DNA of 64,000 nt from Brevipalpus yothersi (GCA_003956705.1 QZCP01000078.1:26001-90000), one strand, 5' to 3'. Numbered from the stretch's first letter, positions 44,195 to 58,196 are shown. Numbers and translations are program-made. The notes: a model not told the origin generated them from the sequence alone.

Positions 44195-46204
44195 GAATAA
44201 TTAAACTGCTTTAAAAGCTTAGACTAGACTACCAGATATCACGAAAATTGCACGAGACATGACAGTGAATCTTCAACTGCAAAATTTCCATTAAGTGTGA
44301 CCAGACACACTCTGCCAATTGGTATCTTGAGGCTACTTGAAAATTATGAAGATTCTCATGAAAGTTTCATCTCAAATCGAGGAGATCACACTGATCACCT
44401 CATGGCTGAAAATTTTTTGCCTAATTTTGTCTATTTTGTTCTCCATTAAACTGATCTATTTTAACTACTTATAGCTATTATGTATCAATGTGTATGATAA
44501 TAAGTGAAGCGGTAGATTTTCACGAGTCAAGGCATTGAACAAGCTCCATTTCTGAATAGGTAGTGAATGAGTCAATTTTAAAAGAAGAAGAGAAAATTGA
44601 TCATTTAAATCTTTAACAAATGCTACTTTATTCAAATAAAAATAATAAAACTTATCGATATAACATTGAAAAACATATGAATTGTTTCCTGTTCAATCCT
44701 TGTAATTAAAACAAAATATTTATGATCGATATTATCAATTAGATAGGTCAAAAATTGGTACCTATGAGCATAATATTGTATTCTGAATGTGGTGAATATT
44801 TTTTCTAGTGGAATTTTTCCAGAAAAAAGAAATAAAACAAAATATCTTCTTTCCTGATAATAAAAATCAAATCATATGAAATGCTCTTAATATGAAGAGA
44901 TGGAGGAAGTAAATATTTATCATCATTTCATCGCATCCTAGGTGAAAGCTGATTCAGCTTTAATTATTCAAATCTTTTCCTTAATTATTTCATTTCAACA
45001 TGACTACATGTAACGGTAAAAAGTGATCCATACACTGACTTCATCTTTTTCCCTCTCTCATTGGTATTGTGTGTCTGTGTAATTAAACCAGCGTGAATCG
45101 ATAGACTTTTAAGTGCGTGTGTGAGTGTGTAAGTGTGTGGTACATGTTCATGTACAGACCTCGAAAAGTGTCGAATCGAAGAGAGCCATCTCAGTATTTG
45201 TTCAGTTCTCTTTTTATCGATCATACTTATTCAATAAAAAATATATAAATATATACACATAGAATCTTGAATTTCAGTTCCCTAGGATAAGTTGTTTGAT
45301 TTTGGAAGTTTGTATATATTATACATGTAGTATACATATTATGATAAGGTGAGAGGAGAAAAAAAACTAATATTAACAACATGCAAAATATACTTACCTT
45401 CATTTGAATTGGAGAGGAAAAAATTTAAACCATCATTTTGTGTATCAGTTTAATTTGATTGTGTTTTTTCTTCTTCTTCATCCACACCAAGTGCAGTATT
45501 GTTCGTAATTATAGACAAATATATTATGATCATTTGATCAATTTTAATCATATCAAGCTATTTGATCGACCGTTATTTTTCACCAATACAAGCATTCTGA
45601 TCAACATACTTTTTAATTGGATCATCAATCAATCTATTATTATCTCTCATATTCTTCGATTTGATCGAAAAATATCTTTCAAAAAGACTCACTTCATGTG
45701 TTTATAATATTATTTGTTAGTATTGTTATATTTTTTTTGATCCATCGCCTTGAATGTATGTGTGCTCTATGTGTCTCCCATAAAACAATGGCTTGCTTAA
45801 ATGATGGTGTACATCATGAATCATCATCCTGAGAATGATGATGCCGATGGAAAATAATTTGATTTCCATCCATAAGTTCAGTCAAGCACCTGGAAAAAGC
45901 TGGGGAGAAGAGCTTCAATCTGTTAGTTTATCCTGTTACTGCTCTTGTTTCCCTTTCTTACGCCATGTTGGCTTAATTTACTTTACCTCTTCATTTTTTT
46001 AACCACTTCTCTGTGTTGTGATGATAATTAAAAAAAATATGTGTATGTATCGTACATGTGCCTATGGTAATATTGCATGAAGAAAGAAAGAGAGAGAAAA
46101 AAAAAGATCCTACATCGTTCTTCGAGAAATTGAGAGGGAGATGAAGTGAAAAGTGCATAATATTCATGGTATATAATCATCAATATCAATATTATATTTC
46201 ATAA
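44195..46204. other. duplicated flank, then FucTA upstream region
   Basis: 44195-44985 is the copy of 37602-38471, and 44985-45045 is the uninterrupted counterpart of the insertion site. Beyond about 45050 the DNA is unique: TG-rich repeats near 45115-45140 and AT-rich DNA with no gene. The last few hundred bases should hold the fucosyltransferase promoter. Confidence 0.6.
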
Positions 46205-48765
46205 ATGATTACTCACCTGACTGCCACCCACTTTCAACGATGGTTCAGTCGAACGGAAGGCAAAGTGTGGCGATTAATGAAGACTCGACGAGTATCCATG
46301 CTCAAGCTATGGCTAATCATGGTCGCCTTGATGGTCACCGTGTTTCTACTGGTCACCATACGATCGGAAATGGGCCATCATCGAAGTATCGATCAAAAAA
46401 CTCATCAAACACAATCATTTGGTCGTGCGATAATCGGTAGATTAGCTGAAAGTATGCAAATTAGTGGACAAACTGATAATGATAATGATATCAGCAATTA
46501 TGGTGTACAAGATGGTCATTTCGTATGGTCATCACCCGTGAGACCATGGTTCATGACCAATGGTACACTTCGACCAGATCCAAGGAATCCAATGTATTCC
46601 AAGTTAAAATTGTGGCCTGATGGTAGTAATGATTCGTTCAGTGATCGAATTGTTAATCAATTAATGTTTGTACCACATAATTATGATCCAAATATACTGA
46701 GTGAACTTGGTAGAATGAAAAAAATTCTACTTAATTTTGAGCCCTCTGGTTGGGGTGGTCCACCATTACCAGCGGGAAGAACCGTTTTCCTCCAAGATCA
46801 ATGTCCAGTGAATACATGTGAATTGACATTCAATCAACGTGATTCCCTGATTGCTGATGCAGTACTCTTCAAGGTAAATATTCGTTTTCTATTTCTCATA
46901 TACACACACACGCACGCATATGTACATATAGAGTTTGGATGCATGATTACGGGAAGTTAGACCAATTGTTTTTCATGATTGACTCATTACTATCTTCCTT
47001 GAAAACTTTTCCGTTACATTGATCACCTCTTCATTTTCTAAGATTTCTCTTTCGGAGATTATTTTCCTCGATAAAATGAATAATTAAGTTACCTGGACGT
47101 TGTGAGTGAAGTGTATATATCTTAACTCATACTCATGAAGAAATTGAAGGTAAAAAGATGTGTCAAGTGGTAACATAGGTGAGAACTTGATAGTTGATAA
47201 AATGATTGAAGAGCTTTGTTTGTATTGATAGTATTTCAAGTTATTCCTCTCATCATGTGTCCACAAGATTCTTTGTGAGTACTTATGTGTGTATGTGTTG
47301 CACTCAGAGAGGTAAAAGTGATCAAAATGTGTGTGTGTGATGTTTTTGGACATGATTGATGCACATATGCATCATTACCTGAGCCAAATTATGCGAATTT
47401 TCTCGATCTGTTATATTCTTTTCGGATGTTTCACAACAATCCACAATGACTGAGGACATAATGACAGGATGAAGCTGGAATAAACATCTGTCACAATTAC
47501 AAAAAGCTAGAAGCTAGAAACGAATGACAATAAAGGTATTGCAAAAGCAATAGTACAGTGTAGACAATACTATTGAGAAACCGTTAACTGTAACTGTAAC
47601 TTACTCATGATTCCCAGACAAACATTGATGTACCTTTGGTCATCAATCAATTTTGCATTGTGTATGTCAAATTTCGACCCCAAAACATTTCCGAATGTAT
47701 TTTATCGAGTTTATCGATATTTTCCATTTTCAAACAGGATTTTTTTCGTACTCCAAGAAAACGGAAATTACGCAATCAAGTATGGATTTTGTATCTCCTC
47801 GAATGTCCACTTCATACCTCACCATTTGTAGGAATCACTAGTGCAATTAATTGGACCTCCACTTATCGCCATGACTCAGATATTGTGGCCCCATATGAAA
47901 AATATGTGCCATTTTCTCATCCAATCAAGGTAACTGTTCATTTGTTGAATGAAGTTCAATGATCGATAACATTTCACAATCATATGCATGTATTTGACAA
48001 CTTTTTCTAGTTCAAATTATTGATTTTATCTCTTAATTAAATTTTTATGGTGCTTTTCTAGATGGAAAAACCTAACATCGATTATGCTGAAGGTAAAAGT
48101 AAGAAAGTCGCTTGGTTTGTATCAAATTGTGTGGCCAATAACAATAGACTAGAATATGCTAAGCAACTTGGAAAATATATTCAAGTGGACATATTTGGAC
48201 GGTAAGTTAAAAATTTTCCAAAAATCAAACTTTTCTCTTCAATCTGACCGATATAATAGCCAAATTTGTGAAATCTATCTGATTTTCTAATAATTTTGTT
48301 TCCAGATGTGGAGATAAAGAATGCCCAAGAGCGGACACGAATCAATGTTTTGAGATGCTGAGAAAGGATTACAAATTTTATCTTGCCTTTGAAAACTCAA
48401 ATTGTTTTGATTATATTACCGAAAAATTTTTCACCAATGGTCTATCAACAGGAGTATTGCCCATTGTGATGGGAGCCCGAAAATCTGATTATGAACGATC
48501 AGCTCCACCAAACTCATTTATTCATGTTGATGACTATAAATCACCCAAAGAGCTTGCTGATTATTTGAAAACTTTGGATGCCAACGATAGCCTTTATAAC
48601 AAATATTTCGAATGGAAAGGAACCGGTGAATTTATTAACACTAGATTTTGGTGTCGATTATGTGCTCAACTACATGCACCAAGGAATGTCAAAAGTTACC
48701 AAAATCTTAATAGTTGGTGGAGTTCAGAAACAACTTGCAAGCTTTCAGGTGGATGGAATTCTTGA
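46205..48765 (+). CDS. FucTA: FucTA-like core alpha-1,3-fucosyltransferase
   Basis: Golgi type II enzyme (GT10). The insect FucTA adds alpha-1,3-fucose to the innermost GlcNAc of N-glycans and so makes the HRP epitope. Exons 46205-46873, 47738-47929, 48062-48201 and 48306-48765 splice in phase to 486 residues, near the fly length. A short cytoplasmic tail is followed by one membrane helix (LWLIMVALMVTVFLLV, about 34-49), a stem, then the catalytic domain. Diagnostic blocks are FLQDQCPVNTCELT, RHDSDIVAPYEKY, KKVAWFVSNC, YKFYLAFENSNCFDYITEKF and GVLPIVMGA. The C-terminal Cys-containing block WKGTGEFINT-FWCRLC matches FucTA rather than other GT10 members. An alternative start at the Met before KTRRVSM is possible. 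Confidence 0.93.
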
Positions 48766-49987
48766 AGCTACCTTCTATTTTGTATGCCTTGAACATTTTT
48801 TATTACATATTTAATAATTTTTTTTGCTGGTAAATTGATTGATTTTCGAACTGAGATTTGGACTCATACAATCATTAAAAAATGATGCTCATCACATTCC
48901 AAGAAAAACGTTATGATTTCTAGTTGTTTTTTTCTCGACTGGCCTGCGAAGTTACACATTCTCAATTGCTACTTGATTGATCATTCAAATAAGTGGCCAT
49001 GAAGTGCTCGGCTATCGGGTCACTTCTTTTGATGATAAGATGATGAAGACTCATAAATTCACAAGGATTGATGTTATTTTGTGTTTACTTACTGATTTAT
49101 GAGACTAATTCTATTGAAAATGAGCTTCCCTAAGAAATGCTCTCTTTGTGATGGCCGCTTTCCGATATATACTTCTTACTCCAGTAAATATCGAGAGGAG
49201 TTAGATTCTTGGGTGGATCTCAAAAACTTTAAAGTATATCAAAGCGAAATTGATTCCTTTTTTTAGATAGAAATTCACAATTCGAAGGGACCTAAAAATT
49301 ATTCCTTGCCAAAATATTTCAAAGATTTCAAACGAAGAAAGGCACAATTCATCAATGTGGAAAAATCATCATCACCAACACTATATTTAATAAATTTAAA
49401 TTCTGTAATTTTTAATCTCCATATAGTTGTTAATATTAATTACAGATATCAAAATGATGCTCATGAAATCGAAAAATGATAAAAATAATAATTTTTTTCA
49501 TACTTTTTTTAATTATCCAAACAGCTGAGAAAAGCGCAAAATTCAAATTATTTTGCATCAATCACCATGGAAACGTATAAACAACTTGAATGTCTGTCTT
49601 ATGTTGACCGATCAAAGGGAAGGATTTTTGATGATAATAATCGAGTTCAATGACTGACATCCACTTGATGATGATGGCTTTAGATTGAACTCTATTCCTT
49701 ACCTTTGCTATTGTTGCTGTGGTGTTATGGACATCTGTGTGTGTGTGTTTAGTATGATGTGAAAACCTGGTTAATATGTGAAATTGATTGACCATTGTAT
49801 CCATATCAATTCGGCAATAAGCTTTTTTTTCTTTCCATGTAAGCTTTACTCGAACATTTAGCTGTGATGAAATCAATAGTTTGATTGAAACTTTGTTCTT
49901 GTGTTCAACTTGATCTCTTTTCATTATTTACTCAGTTAATCTTGTGTGACAGTGTAACATTTTTAACCATTTGACATCATCGTCAAT
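48766..49987. other. intergenic, no gene seen
   Basis: FucTA 3' UTR and upstream DNA of the zinc-finger gene. A 120-codon minus frame (49562-49924) has no family features and overlaps the likely promoter. Confidence 0.5.
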
Positions 49988-51372
49988 ATGGAATCGGCAG
50001 CCATTCCGATCCGCAATGGACTTGAAAATGGTGCTACTCCAACTGGTAGACCAAAAGACAAAGAAAATGTATCGATCAGTCACATTAATTACAATAATGG
50101 AAGCGAACTATTTCGATTATTAGATACTAATGATGGATCTCCTAACATCATTGAAGTGGTACCGGACATTCGACCACCGTCAAACGCATCATCCGTAAGT
50201 GTCAACACCATTATCTTATCCTTTTTCTGTTGTCTTGGAGGAGAAGTTCGTTAATTTTTGTGCGTCACTTTGAATCATTTTAATGAGAAACTTTCTCAAA
50301 TTTCATCTCTTATCCACAGAATGACGGCTCCAAGTCAACCTATTTCTGTATATTTTGTAAAGTTAAAGTTGTCTTCAATACTTATCTGGAAGCTCAATTC
50401 CACTTTGGTAAACATTTAAATTATGCTCCAGTTATTTGTCTCATTTGTTCCGGTCGATTTCAAGATCTAGAATCAGTGATGAAACACTTCAAAGATGATC
50501 ATAGTGGTACTAAAGATGACAATTTCCTCTATTATGTCAACAACAATATTCAAATTGAAAAATGGATTGAAGATTATCTCCATTATCAAACATCTCAAGA
50601 AATATATACTCTACTTAATTCCAATTACTGTGCCTTCTGTCCAGTGTGTAGTCAGCTCACCAAGCCAACAGAGGAAAATCACTTGAACTCAATGAGGGTA
50701 CCTATGGAAATAGCTATGCCTCATGTGTTAACACATCTTAATTATCGTCCTTATCGATGTAATTTGTGTTACAAAACTGGTCTCTTCAAAAGTTTCTCTG
50801 TAATCAATGAGGAGGCTAAAAAACATATCTCCAGTCACGGATATGCGCCCAGTGAGCATTTTTTGTCCATATTTTTCATCAAAACGGCCATTGAACCTCT
50901 AGAATCATTTATTCAAGACTTTCTACTCTCTGAATGGTTTCCAATGGCTAATATGCAAACAAGTATCCACCAGCCACAGCCTCTCATTTCACCACACACA
51001 TTCGTTGTAAGTCCAATGTTGGCTTCAACTCCTCGTCCTCAGGGTTTGGTAACAAAATCTGCGTACACAAAAGCCATAAATTCGCAGCTCAACCTTATGC
51101 TTTGTAGGCAAAATCCACTTCAAACACCTCCTCAATTGAATACAGCCGAGAAAATATCTCGACCAACGATCATCTCTCAAAAAAGACCTCCTAACTCACC
51201 GCTTACTTACAGTAAAAGTCTCCAGTTTACAACGAAAAAGCTTACGAATTCAAGCGTACCTGTCATTTGTGTACATTGCAGATTGCCCTGTAAAGACATT
51301 CTCGATTTTAAGAAGCATCACTCATTGAAGCATCCAAACTTGACGCTTGCTGGAATCAAAATAAAAAGATAA
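49988..51372 (+). CDS. C2H2-like zinc-finger protein
   Basis: Exons 49988-50194 and 50320-51372 join in phase 0 to give 419 residues. Residues 1-70 have no motif. From about residue 77 there are C-x2-C/H-x-H type zinc-finger modules: FCIFCKVKV with HFGKH, ICLICSGRF with HFKDDH, CPVCSQL with HVLTHL, YRCNLCYKT with HISSH, and near the C-terminus ICVHCRLPC with HHSLKH. Spacings are looser than in classic tandem C2H2 fingers and there are no TGEKP linkers. Between fingers 4 and 5 is a Pro/Ser/Thr-rich stretch of about 130 residues. It is likely a nuclear, possibly lineage-expanded transcription factor; I cannot assign an orthologue. Confidence 0.8.
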
Positions 51373-52476
51373 TGAGAAACTGTAGCCCTTTATCTGGTTT
51401 CGTTTGTTATCATCGTATTCTTGGAATTTGATATCATTTTATCACTGAAAGCCCTGATATCTCTCCAAAAAAGTAGCCTGAAGCGCAATTCAGCTCTTTT
51501 TTCAAGCTTATCAGTGATTCATGATATAATTATGTGATACCGAGGAGCATCGTTCTTCCCATTCTTCGATTGACACATTTTTAATCTTGCAACGTGATGA
51601 TACCGAATTCTTCTCATATTTGGTAAAACATTGGAACCATATGAAAGATACGATTAATTCGCTAGATATTTTCAATTATTATTATCAATTCAACTGTTTC
51701 GAATGATTTTTGTTCTCTTGTCGGATAAATAAATCTTGTGAATGACTGAGGACACGATTTTGACTCTTAACCGTGAGCGTCTCATCTCTCTTCGATTTAT
51801 CGACTAGAACTAGAGATTGATGTGTGAGAGCTTACCTTATGTCTAATGAAAACGTTGGCCTCAATGAAACAAGACTGAATTTTCTCGCCCTTCAATTGAC
51901 GATTTCTCATCATTTTTTGAATTGTCCCCTGATGCATCAGAGAGGCATTGACTCTATTCTTTCAGGGGATAAATATTCGAACTGGCCATTTGATAAAGTT
52001 TCCAAAGAAAATCATGATTGAATGCTCATTGATACAAGATGTGTCCTATAAGCCATTCAAACTGATAATTTCTCTAGAGTTCGTCGCTGTAGTGTAACTA
52101 CTGAAGCTATGCGAATTGAATTTAATCCAAACTTGGAACCTGTTTCATGAAGAATTTAGGAAATTCTCAATTCATTCAAATGAATTTAGTTAGCCCCATG
52201 GGCTATTGTCTGATTCAACCACCTTAATTTTCTCAAATGCTTGCCTCGAGTTCCAGATCGATCAACTTGATTCATCATGAGACAGAGAAACAATTTTCTG
52301 CCTGGACTTTTAAAAATTTTAAAAATTGAGAATAAAAGATCAGAGATCTCTTGAGTAGTTGATTAGTTGAGATTAGACAGCACTCAGCGTTGAGGAAATG
52401 TGAGGAAACACTTGCTGTTGAGGCACAGAATACTCCAACTTTTATCGATGATAAGATCACTATGATTGCTCAATTG
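51373..52476. other. intergenic, no gene seen
   Basis: Zinc-finger gene 3' flank and other AT-rich DNA. A plus frame at 51824-52021 shows no family features. Confidence 0.45.
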
Positions 52477-52987
52477 TCAATCAAGATCATCATCATTGAG
52501 ACCATAGCTAGCGAAACTCTTCGGGTCCAAAAATGAGATGATGCTTTTCTGGATTTCTTCATCAATGTGTTGTCTAATATTCATGCAATAGTTGATGAGA
52601 ACGATACACGAATACAATGTAAATGGCCATCGTTGAAGCACAAAGTAGCGATGAAATAGGGAAAGTAAATTAAAGAACGTATTGGCACGAAGAATTAGAA
52701 AATTCAGACACTCACAAGAGAGATGCCCATGTGAAGTAATTGCTGAGCGATGAATCGATGAGCGCGAACGAGATATTCCACGCTTGGCTCCAGGTTAACT
52801 TTTCTCAGGAAAAAATTGAATATCACATCAATTTATTTTGGGTGATCGAAAACTGGATGAATTTGGCGATATAAGTAGGTGTGGATTTATCATGATCTCA
52901 ACGATTAAATACAGCCAATTTTGAGAAAAAAGAGTTGCTCCGGTATGATTCAAAGCTGCAGCTGTTAGTTCATGTCCAGGCTGAAGA
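52477..52987 (-). CDS. possible 3' end of an unknown multi-exon gene
   Basis: Three exon-like blocks join in phase: 52854-52987 (PGHELTAAALNHTGATLF), 52716-52798 (EPSVEYLVRAHRFIAQQLLH) and 52477-52548 (SIISFLDPKSFASYG), ending in a stop. Each has plausible GT and AG sites. The peptide looks like ordinary globular protein rather than chance, but I do not recognise the family and cannot find the start; the upstream exon would lie above 53000. Confidence 0.35.
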
Positions 52988-53886
52988 CTGATTATCGATA
53001 TTTAATAATATTTAATAATTAAATGATCTCCTTCAAGTCTTACAATAAAAGAATGATATAAATATTAGACAAGGAGGCAAGTATGATGAAAAACAGTGAT
53101 GAAGACAAAAAGTGAGTGATTCCGATGTACGGGTCATGCATTTGTCTAACAAGACTTCTAGTGTTCGATGTATTGGAGTGATTCCAATATAGAACAGAAA
53201 AAAGATCATAAATAAATGAAAAAAAATTGTAAATCATAAAGCGATTTAATCGCACAAATTATCATTGCCTCAATTCATAACCATCTTTTCTACTGATGAG
53301 AAACATTTGTTGAACAAAGTTTGCAAGGTTAGTGAAAAGAGAGATAAAAATATCAAGAAAAACGTTTTACAATAGCAATGACAATGTTGTACAGGGTTGA
53401 TAGAAACCGACTTGGTGGAAATTCCATCACAAATTAAAACGACAAGAAAGTAATACTTGGAGGACTGAAATATGACTCGATATTGATGACTTGGTTCATA
53501 GAGCGACAAGGAATGAGGTAGTTCTAGGAGAAACCAAGTATTACGGTGGGAGAGGATTATTCTAGAGAGAGAAATTGTGGAGTATATGTCATCCGATGGA
53601 TATCAGATTATTTTTTCAGGATTCATAACCTCCCTAATAAGCTACTTTAAGGAATATTTTAGATCAAAATGGCCTATAAAATCGATTAAAAGGTGTAGAA
53701 ACAGTGTGAGTGTCTCTTGAAAACTGTTACTCTATTCCTTCTTTATAACTCGTTCCAAACTGTGATTTCATCGTTGAACAGTGAAATTTCTTCTCTTTGG
53801 CCGTCCTAGTATCTCTACAGTTCTCTTTTCCATCAGTTTAAGAGACTTTTTGGTAATTTCATGTGATAAGCATGGAAAAAAATTTC
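52988..53886. other. upstream of unknown gene, DUF1647 3' flank
   Basis: May hold more 5' exons of the unknown minus-strand gene. Hydrophobic open frames on the minus strand (53040-53509) are not supported by splice sites that I can defend. Confidence 0.35.
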
Positions 53887-55986
53887 TCAACGATATCCGG
53901 CTTGATTTGAATCGAGTGTGGTAATATCCTTGCTTCCTGATGGTCGCTGACTTGATTCCACTCGCGCATCTTCCACCTCTTCAGGAGATATTTGTCGGAA
54001 AAATTTATCCTCTTCACTGACCGAATATGGCTCAGATTGATAATTATAATTGAGTCCTAAAAGTATGCTTAAAGCAGACATATCATAATGATGGCATCCA
54101 GAGTATCGATATAAAGGCTTCTTGTCGTATCGACATCCATAACTTTGAGCACCAATCGGTGATATACAGTCTGGCACCAGTGCACATTTGACCCATGGAA
54201 GCATGACATTTTTATGGATCGTTTCAATGTTGTAGAGAATAAAACTGTTAGGCTCAATCATGCGGTGAAAGTAATATTTTTCAGGTGATGTATGAAAGTA
54301 ATCAAACATTCGTGGATGAGTCATCGCAGTGGTAGGCTCATCGATGGTCCAACACTTGATTCCATCTTTTTTTGCCATCTCAATTATTTTGGGCACTTTT
54401 GCAAAAGCTGAGGGCGTCATTTGATAGCTTGAATCAAGCCATAGAACTGCGCCAGCATGTTGTAGAATATCTTGCATTATTATGGGTCGAAAGGCGAATA
54501 ATTTGAGATCCCTCACGTGTGATGGGAAGGATTTGAAGTCAAATTTGCGGAGTGAGCATGATACTGATGAGTTACAAAAGTTTTTCACCTGAAAAAGTGA
54601 TCAAAAAGAAAAGGGAAAAAGAGAGAGAGAGAAAAATTAGTTGTTATCGAGATAATTCTTTTGCCATAAATAAGTAGAGTAGGACAATGGAAAAGAATTT
54701 GTCACCATCAAATAGTAATCAACTTTTTCTCAATGACTCGTTTCCTCTTGCTTTCTCTCTCTCTTTTTCCCCGTAATGAGTTCAATGGAGTCATCAGCGT
54801 TTCCGTTGAAGGATATTCCATTATTTACTGAATTTCTATGCAAGAAATTGAATTGAAAGGAAGCGAGTGAAGCTTTTTCCTAATTGAAACTGCGTATTTA
54901 CAACCAAGGAATGTGGGTTGTGTGGGAAACATGAAAGTCGATTGAAAAAAGTTACAGTGCACAGCTATTAACTTTCGTCGCTCTTAATTTTGTTGCGAGT
55001 GGCATGTTTTGTAGAACGAATCGCTCATGATTAATGGCTGATCTTGTGTTATAAGTATGTAGTCGAAGATACATCATTTTAATTTTTTCATTTTTCACCG
55101 GCGAAGAAAAGAGAGTGAGAGAGGGGATGTACTTGTGAATAGTTGTGATCCACAGCCATTGAGGGAAAAAAAGTGAGACAAGTCCTCAGAAAAAGAATGT
55201 AGACTGTCGACAATGTTCAATGGAAATATAATCTTATCAATAAAAAAAAATCCCTGAATCAACAGTTGAGAGATAACCGAAAAGGTTTCCAGTTAACATG
55301 AAGACTATGTGATCAATAGAATCATGTGTTCTGCTTCACCATGACTTCGGTATCAGATAGAGAGACCGGAGCCATAGCGTACGATAGTGATACTAATTCA
55401 TGATCTAATCAACACACACACACAAGTTTCATGCGAAGAGAGGAGAAAAATTTTTTCCAAGAAAAAATATCACATCATATCACTTGCTACTTACTGTTTT
55501 CACTTCATCTTCATCCAAGCTGAGATCGAAGACAATCAAAGTGGCATTGGAATAATAGTCTTGTAAAGAGGCAACAATTTGCTTGAGTGTAGAGCTTTCA
55601 CCACTTTTGATAGCGGTAACAAATACTGGTAATGATACATTTGTCCATACTTGATCGGGATAGTATCGTGGTTGACCAATGAAACCCAAATTATCCAAAT
55701 ATTTTTCATTAAATTCTTCACTATTCACCGTATTGGCATAATTATTGGATAGATAATAATTACGATTCTCTTCCACAGCCGGAACCACAACTTTCTTTAT
55801 TTTGGCAATACTTTGACTCAAATTGTTTTCATATATATTTTCAAGTGGCCTTTGTTCACCAATATAGCAATAAAAAATACTTGTCACCACAATACAGCTC
55901 ACCAAAAGGATGAAAGCTTTAATTCTCACTTGACAATTCATTGCTTTTCGCATTGAGACTTGTAATTGATACTGATTCCACAGCAA
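53887..55986 (-). CDS. DUF1647 putative Golgi glycosyltransferase
   Basis: Exons 55495-55986 and 53887-54588 join in phase 0 across a 906-base intron and give 397 residues. One N-terminal membrane helix (AFILLVSCIVVTSIFYCYI) makes it a type II protein. The DUF1647 region starts at VFVTAIKSGESS and runs through LIVFDLSL, LRKFDFKSFPSHV and RPIIMQDIL to AVLWLDSSYQM. That last block resembles the metal-binding acidic motif of GT-A transferases, so a glycosyltransferase role is inferred; no activity is established for the family to my knowledge. The C-terminal 35 residues are Ser- and acid-rich. An alternative start is the Met before RKAMNC. Confidence 0.8.
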
Positions 55987-58196
55987 TCACAATATCACTT
56001 CTGTTTGTGTACAGATGTTTGAAGTCAAATTCAGGATGCCATGGACAATATATATTTACAGTAACAGCAATTGCCATCGCTTGATACAAACCAAATCGAG
56101 AATAATAATAATGGTGTTGTGATAATTGTTGGACTTCTGATGGGTTTTTTTTCTCTCTTCTCTCTCCTTCTTTCCCAGTCAATAGATGAAAATTTTCAAC
56201 TTGATCCTCCTCTCTTCTCCAATCACAATCACAATCTGTATCTATCTATACTCTTCCCTCTTTTTTTTCTATCCACAATCTTGGCAAAAATTAATCTTTT
56301 TTTTATACACTCTATCTCTTCACTGAATCTTATTTTTTTTCACTCTCTCTCTCTCTCTCTCAATCAACCAGCCGGTCACTGGCTCACTGGAATGCAAAAA
56401 GTGTTCATCATCAGCCGGGTTACCATGTTTTTGGCCATACCTTCACTTGCTTTCACTAAACCAGTTAAACCCGATGGATCATATAAATACACATACATAG
56501 ATTGGTGGTTGTCTGTCTGAAGGTTCACACCCACCGAAATATCACCTACATCCGAAGCGGTTAGAGAGATGAAGAGATAGACACCTTTTATCTGGGTGGG
56601 CTCATACAAACACTCTCTACCACACACTAGATAATTATGTTATTGTGTATAGTGGTGAAATGAACAATCGAATGATGATGGACACAACATACACACACCA
56701 AATAAAAATGTAATCTCAATCAAAGAAAAAGGCAATACAGAATATTATTCTAGTTAGGCCGCAAAATCCTGTGCATATACATACACACAATTTTCCTTCG
56801 ATATTGAGTTCACAAGGCTTGTGAGAACTTCTCTCCTTCATAGACCTGTGAGAACAGCAGCGCCATTCTTGCATGTGTGTATCGGAATTCTATGGAAAGA
56901 ATTTGGGTGCAATAAGAGGAATAATTCTTTAGTATTCCTTTTTTCGGGTAAGAATTGGTGGGGATAAAATTTTCTCATGAGAAAAAGATATGTGCGTGTC
57001 CGATGAGCGTGAAGTGGCTTACGGAGGGTTTCTGAGATGCTCGGCGGGTGAAGAGAATATCTTCGTGAGAAAAAGAGGGGAATTATTGTATTTTTGAATA
57101 AAAAGCTTGCCAGTCATTCATGATGATTGTGAACCTGTGAGATACGGTATATGTATGGTAGATATGATATTGAATTCCAAAATATACCTGTATATTCTTG
57201 AATTCTTGAATTTTAGGTTACTATTGGGTCAAAAATTATTTCAGGAATATCTACTTTTTGTCGAATTTTTGTTGATTTGAGAGCTAATTTTCATAAATTT
57301 TTAAGCTTTCCACAAAATTTGATCAAGAATCACGATTGATGGATAACAAAAGTTAGAAAACTTAACAGAAATATATTTTCAAATTATATCTCTCCATTGA
57401 ACGCAAGGGGAGCTTGCCTTTCTCGATGAATTTCGATTTGAACTAGATAAATTAATTATATGCTCCCCTTCGTAATCAAAAGATGGTTGACCATGATGAG
57501 ATTCATCTCTATCATTTTATATTAATTTCCATTCAATTAATTGAGTTATGCGCAAAAAACAAACGCGTGTAGGTAAGAACTGGGTTAAATTTAGATGAGA
57601 CTACAGCCCCAGGTAAGTTGTCAATATCAAAGGAAATTTAGCATGATTGGATAGGAAGAAATCCAATGTGTCAATCGAGAAGAAGTTCTCAGCATGAGAT
57701 TCTCTCTGACTCTGATATGGAGATTGTTTCCAATTTCAACTTCTGATTCGATTCTCAGATGATGAAAAACACTCAAGACACACACCTATTATTCAAGCTT
57801 GAAATATACATATATCTCAAGGTGAAGTTTAATTAATGAAGACGATTAATTCCCTCATAAACGAATAACCAATTGAGAAAAATCACCATCTGATCATATT
57901 CAGAATGCCTGAATACTCTCTGTAGGGGGTCATCTACTCTCTCCAAACTTTATATCAAGGGAGAACCATCAAATGAATTCGAACTTAATGATTCATTTGA
58001 TTCAGAGTGTTTGGATTTTTTTACTTTGATTCTTGATTAGAAATTCGAATCATCCAAATTAATTTCAAATCTATTGATTCAATTTCGAATAGTTTCACGA
58101 CATTTTTGAAGATTTGTGAAAGCCGGTGCGGAGAAAATCTTAGTGTGTTAGCAAGAAGTCAATTCTTGTGTGTGAAAAACAATCAAAATTTCAATC
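55987..58196. other. intergenic between divergent genes
   Basis: Shared upstream region of the DUF1647 gene (minus) and the SLC35G-like gene (plus). It has a CT-rich stretch (about 56140-56365), CA runs and AT-rich DNA. The 149-codon plus frame at 56071-56520 is CT-repeat driven and not supported. Confidence 0.5.

Noticed and set aside
49562..49924. 120-codon minus frame
   Set aside because: Overlaps the promoter side of the zinc-finger gene and shows no domain or splice context.
56071..56520. 149-codon plus frame
   Set aside because: Driven by CT-rich low-complexity DNA upstream of the DUF1647 gene; no family features.
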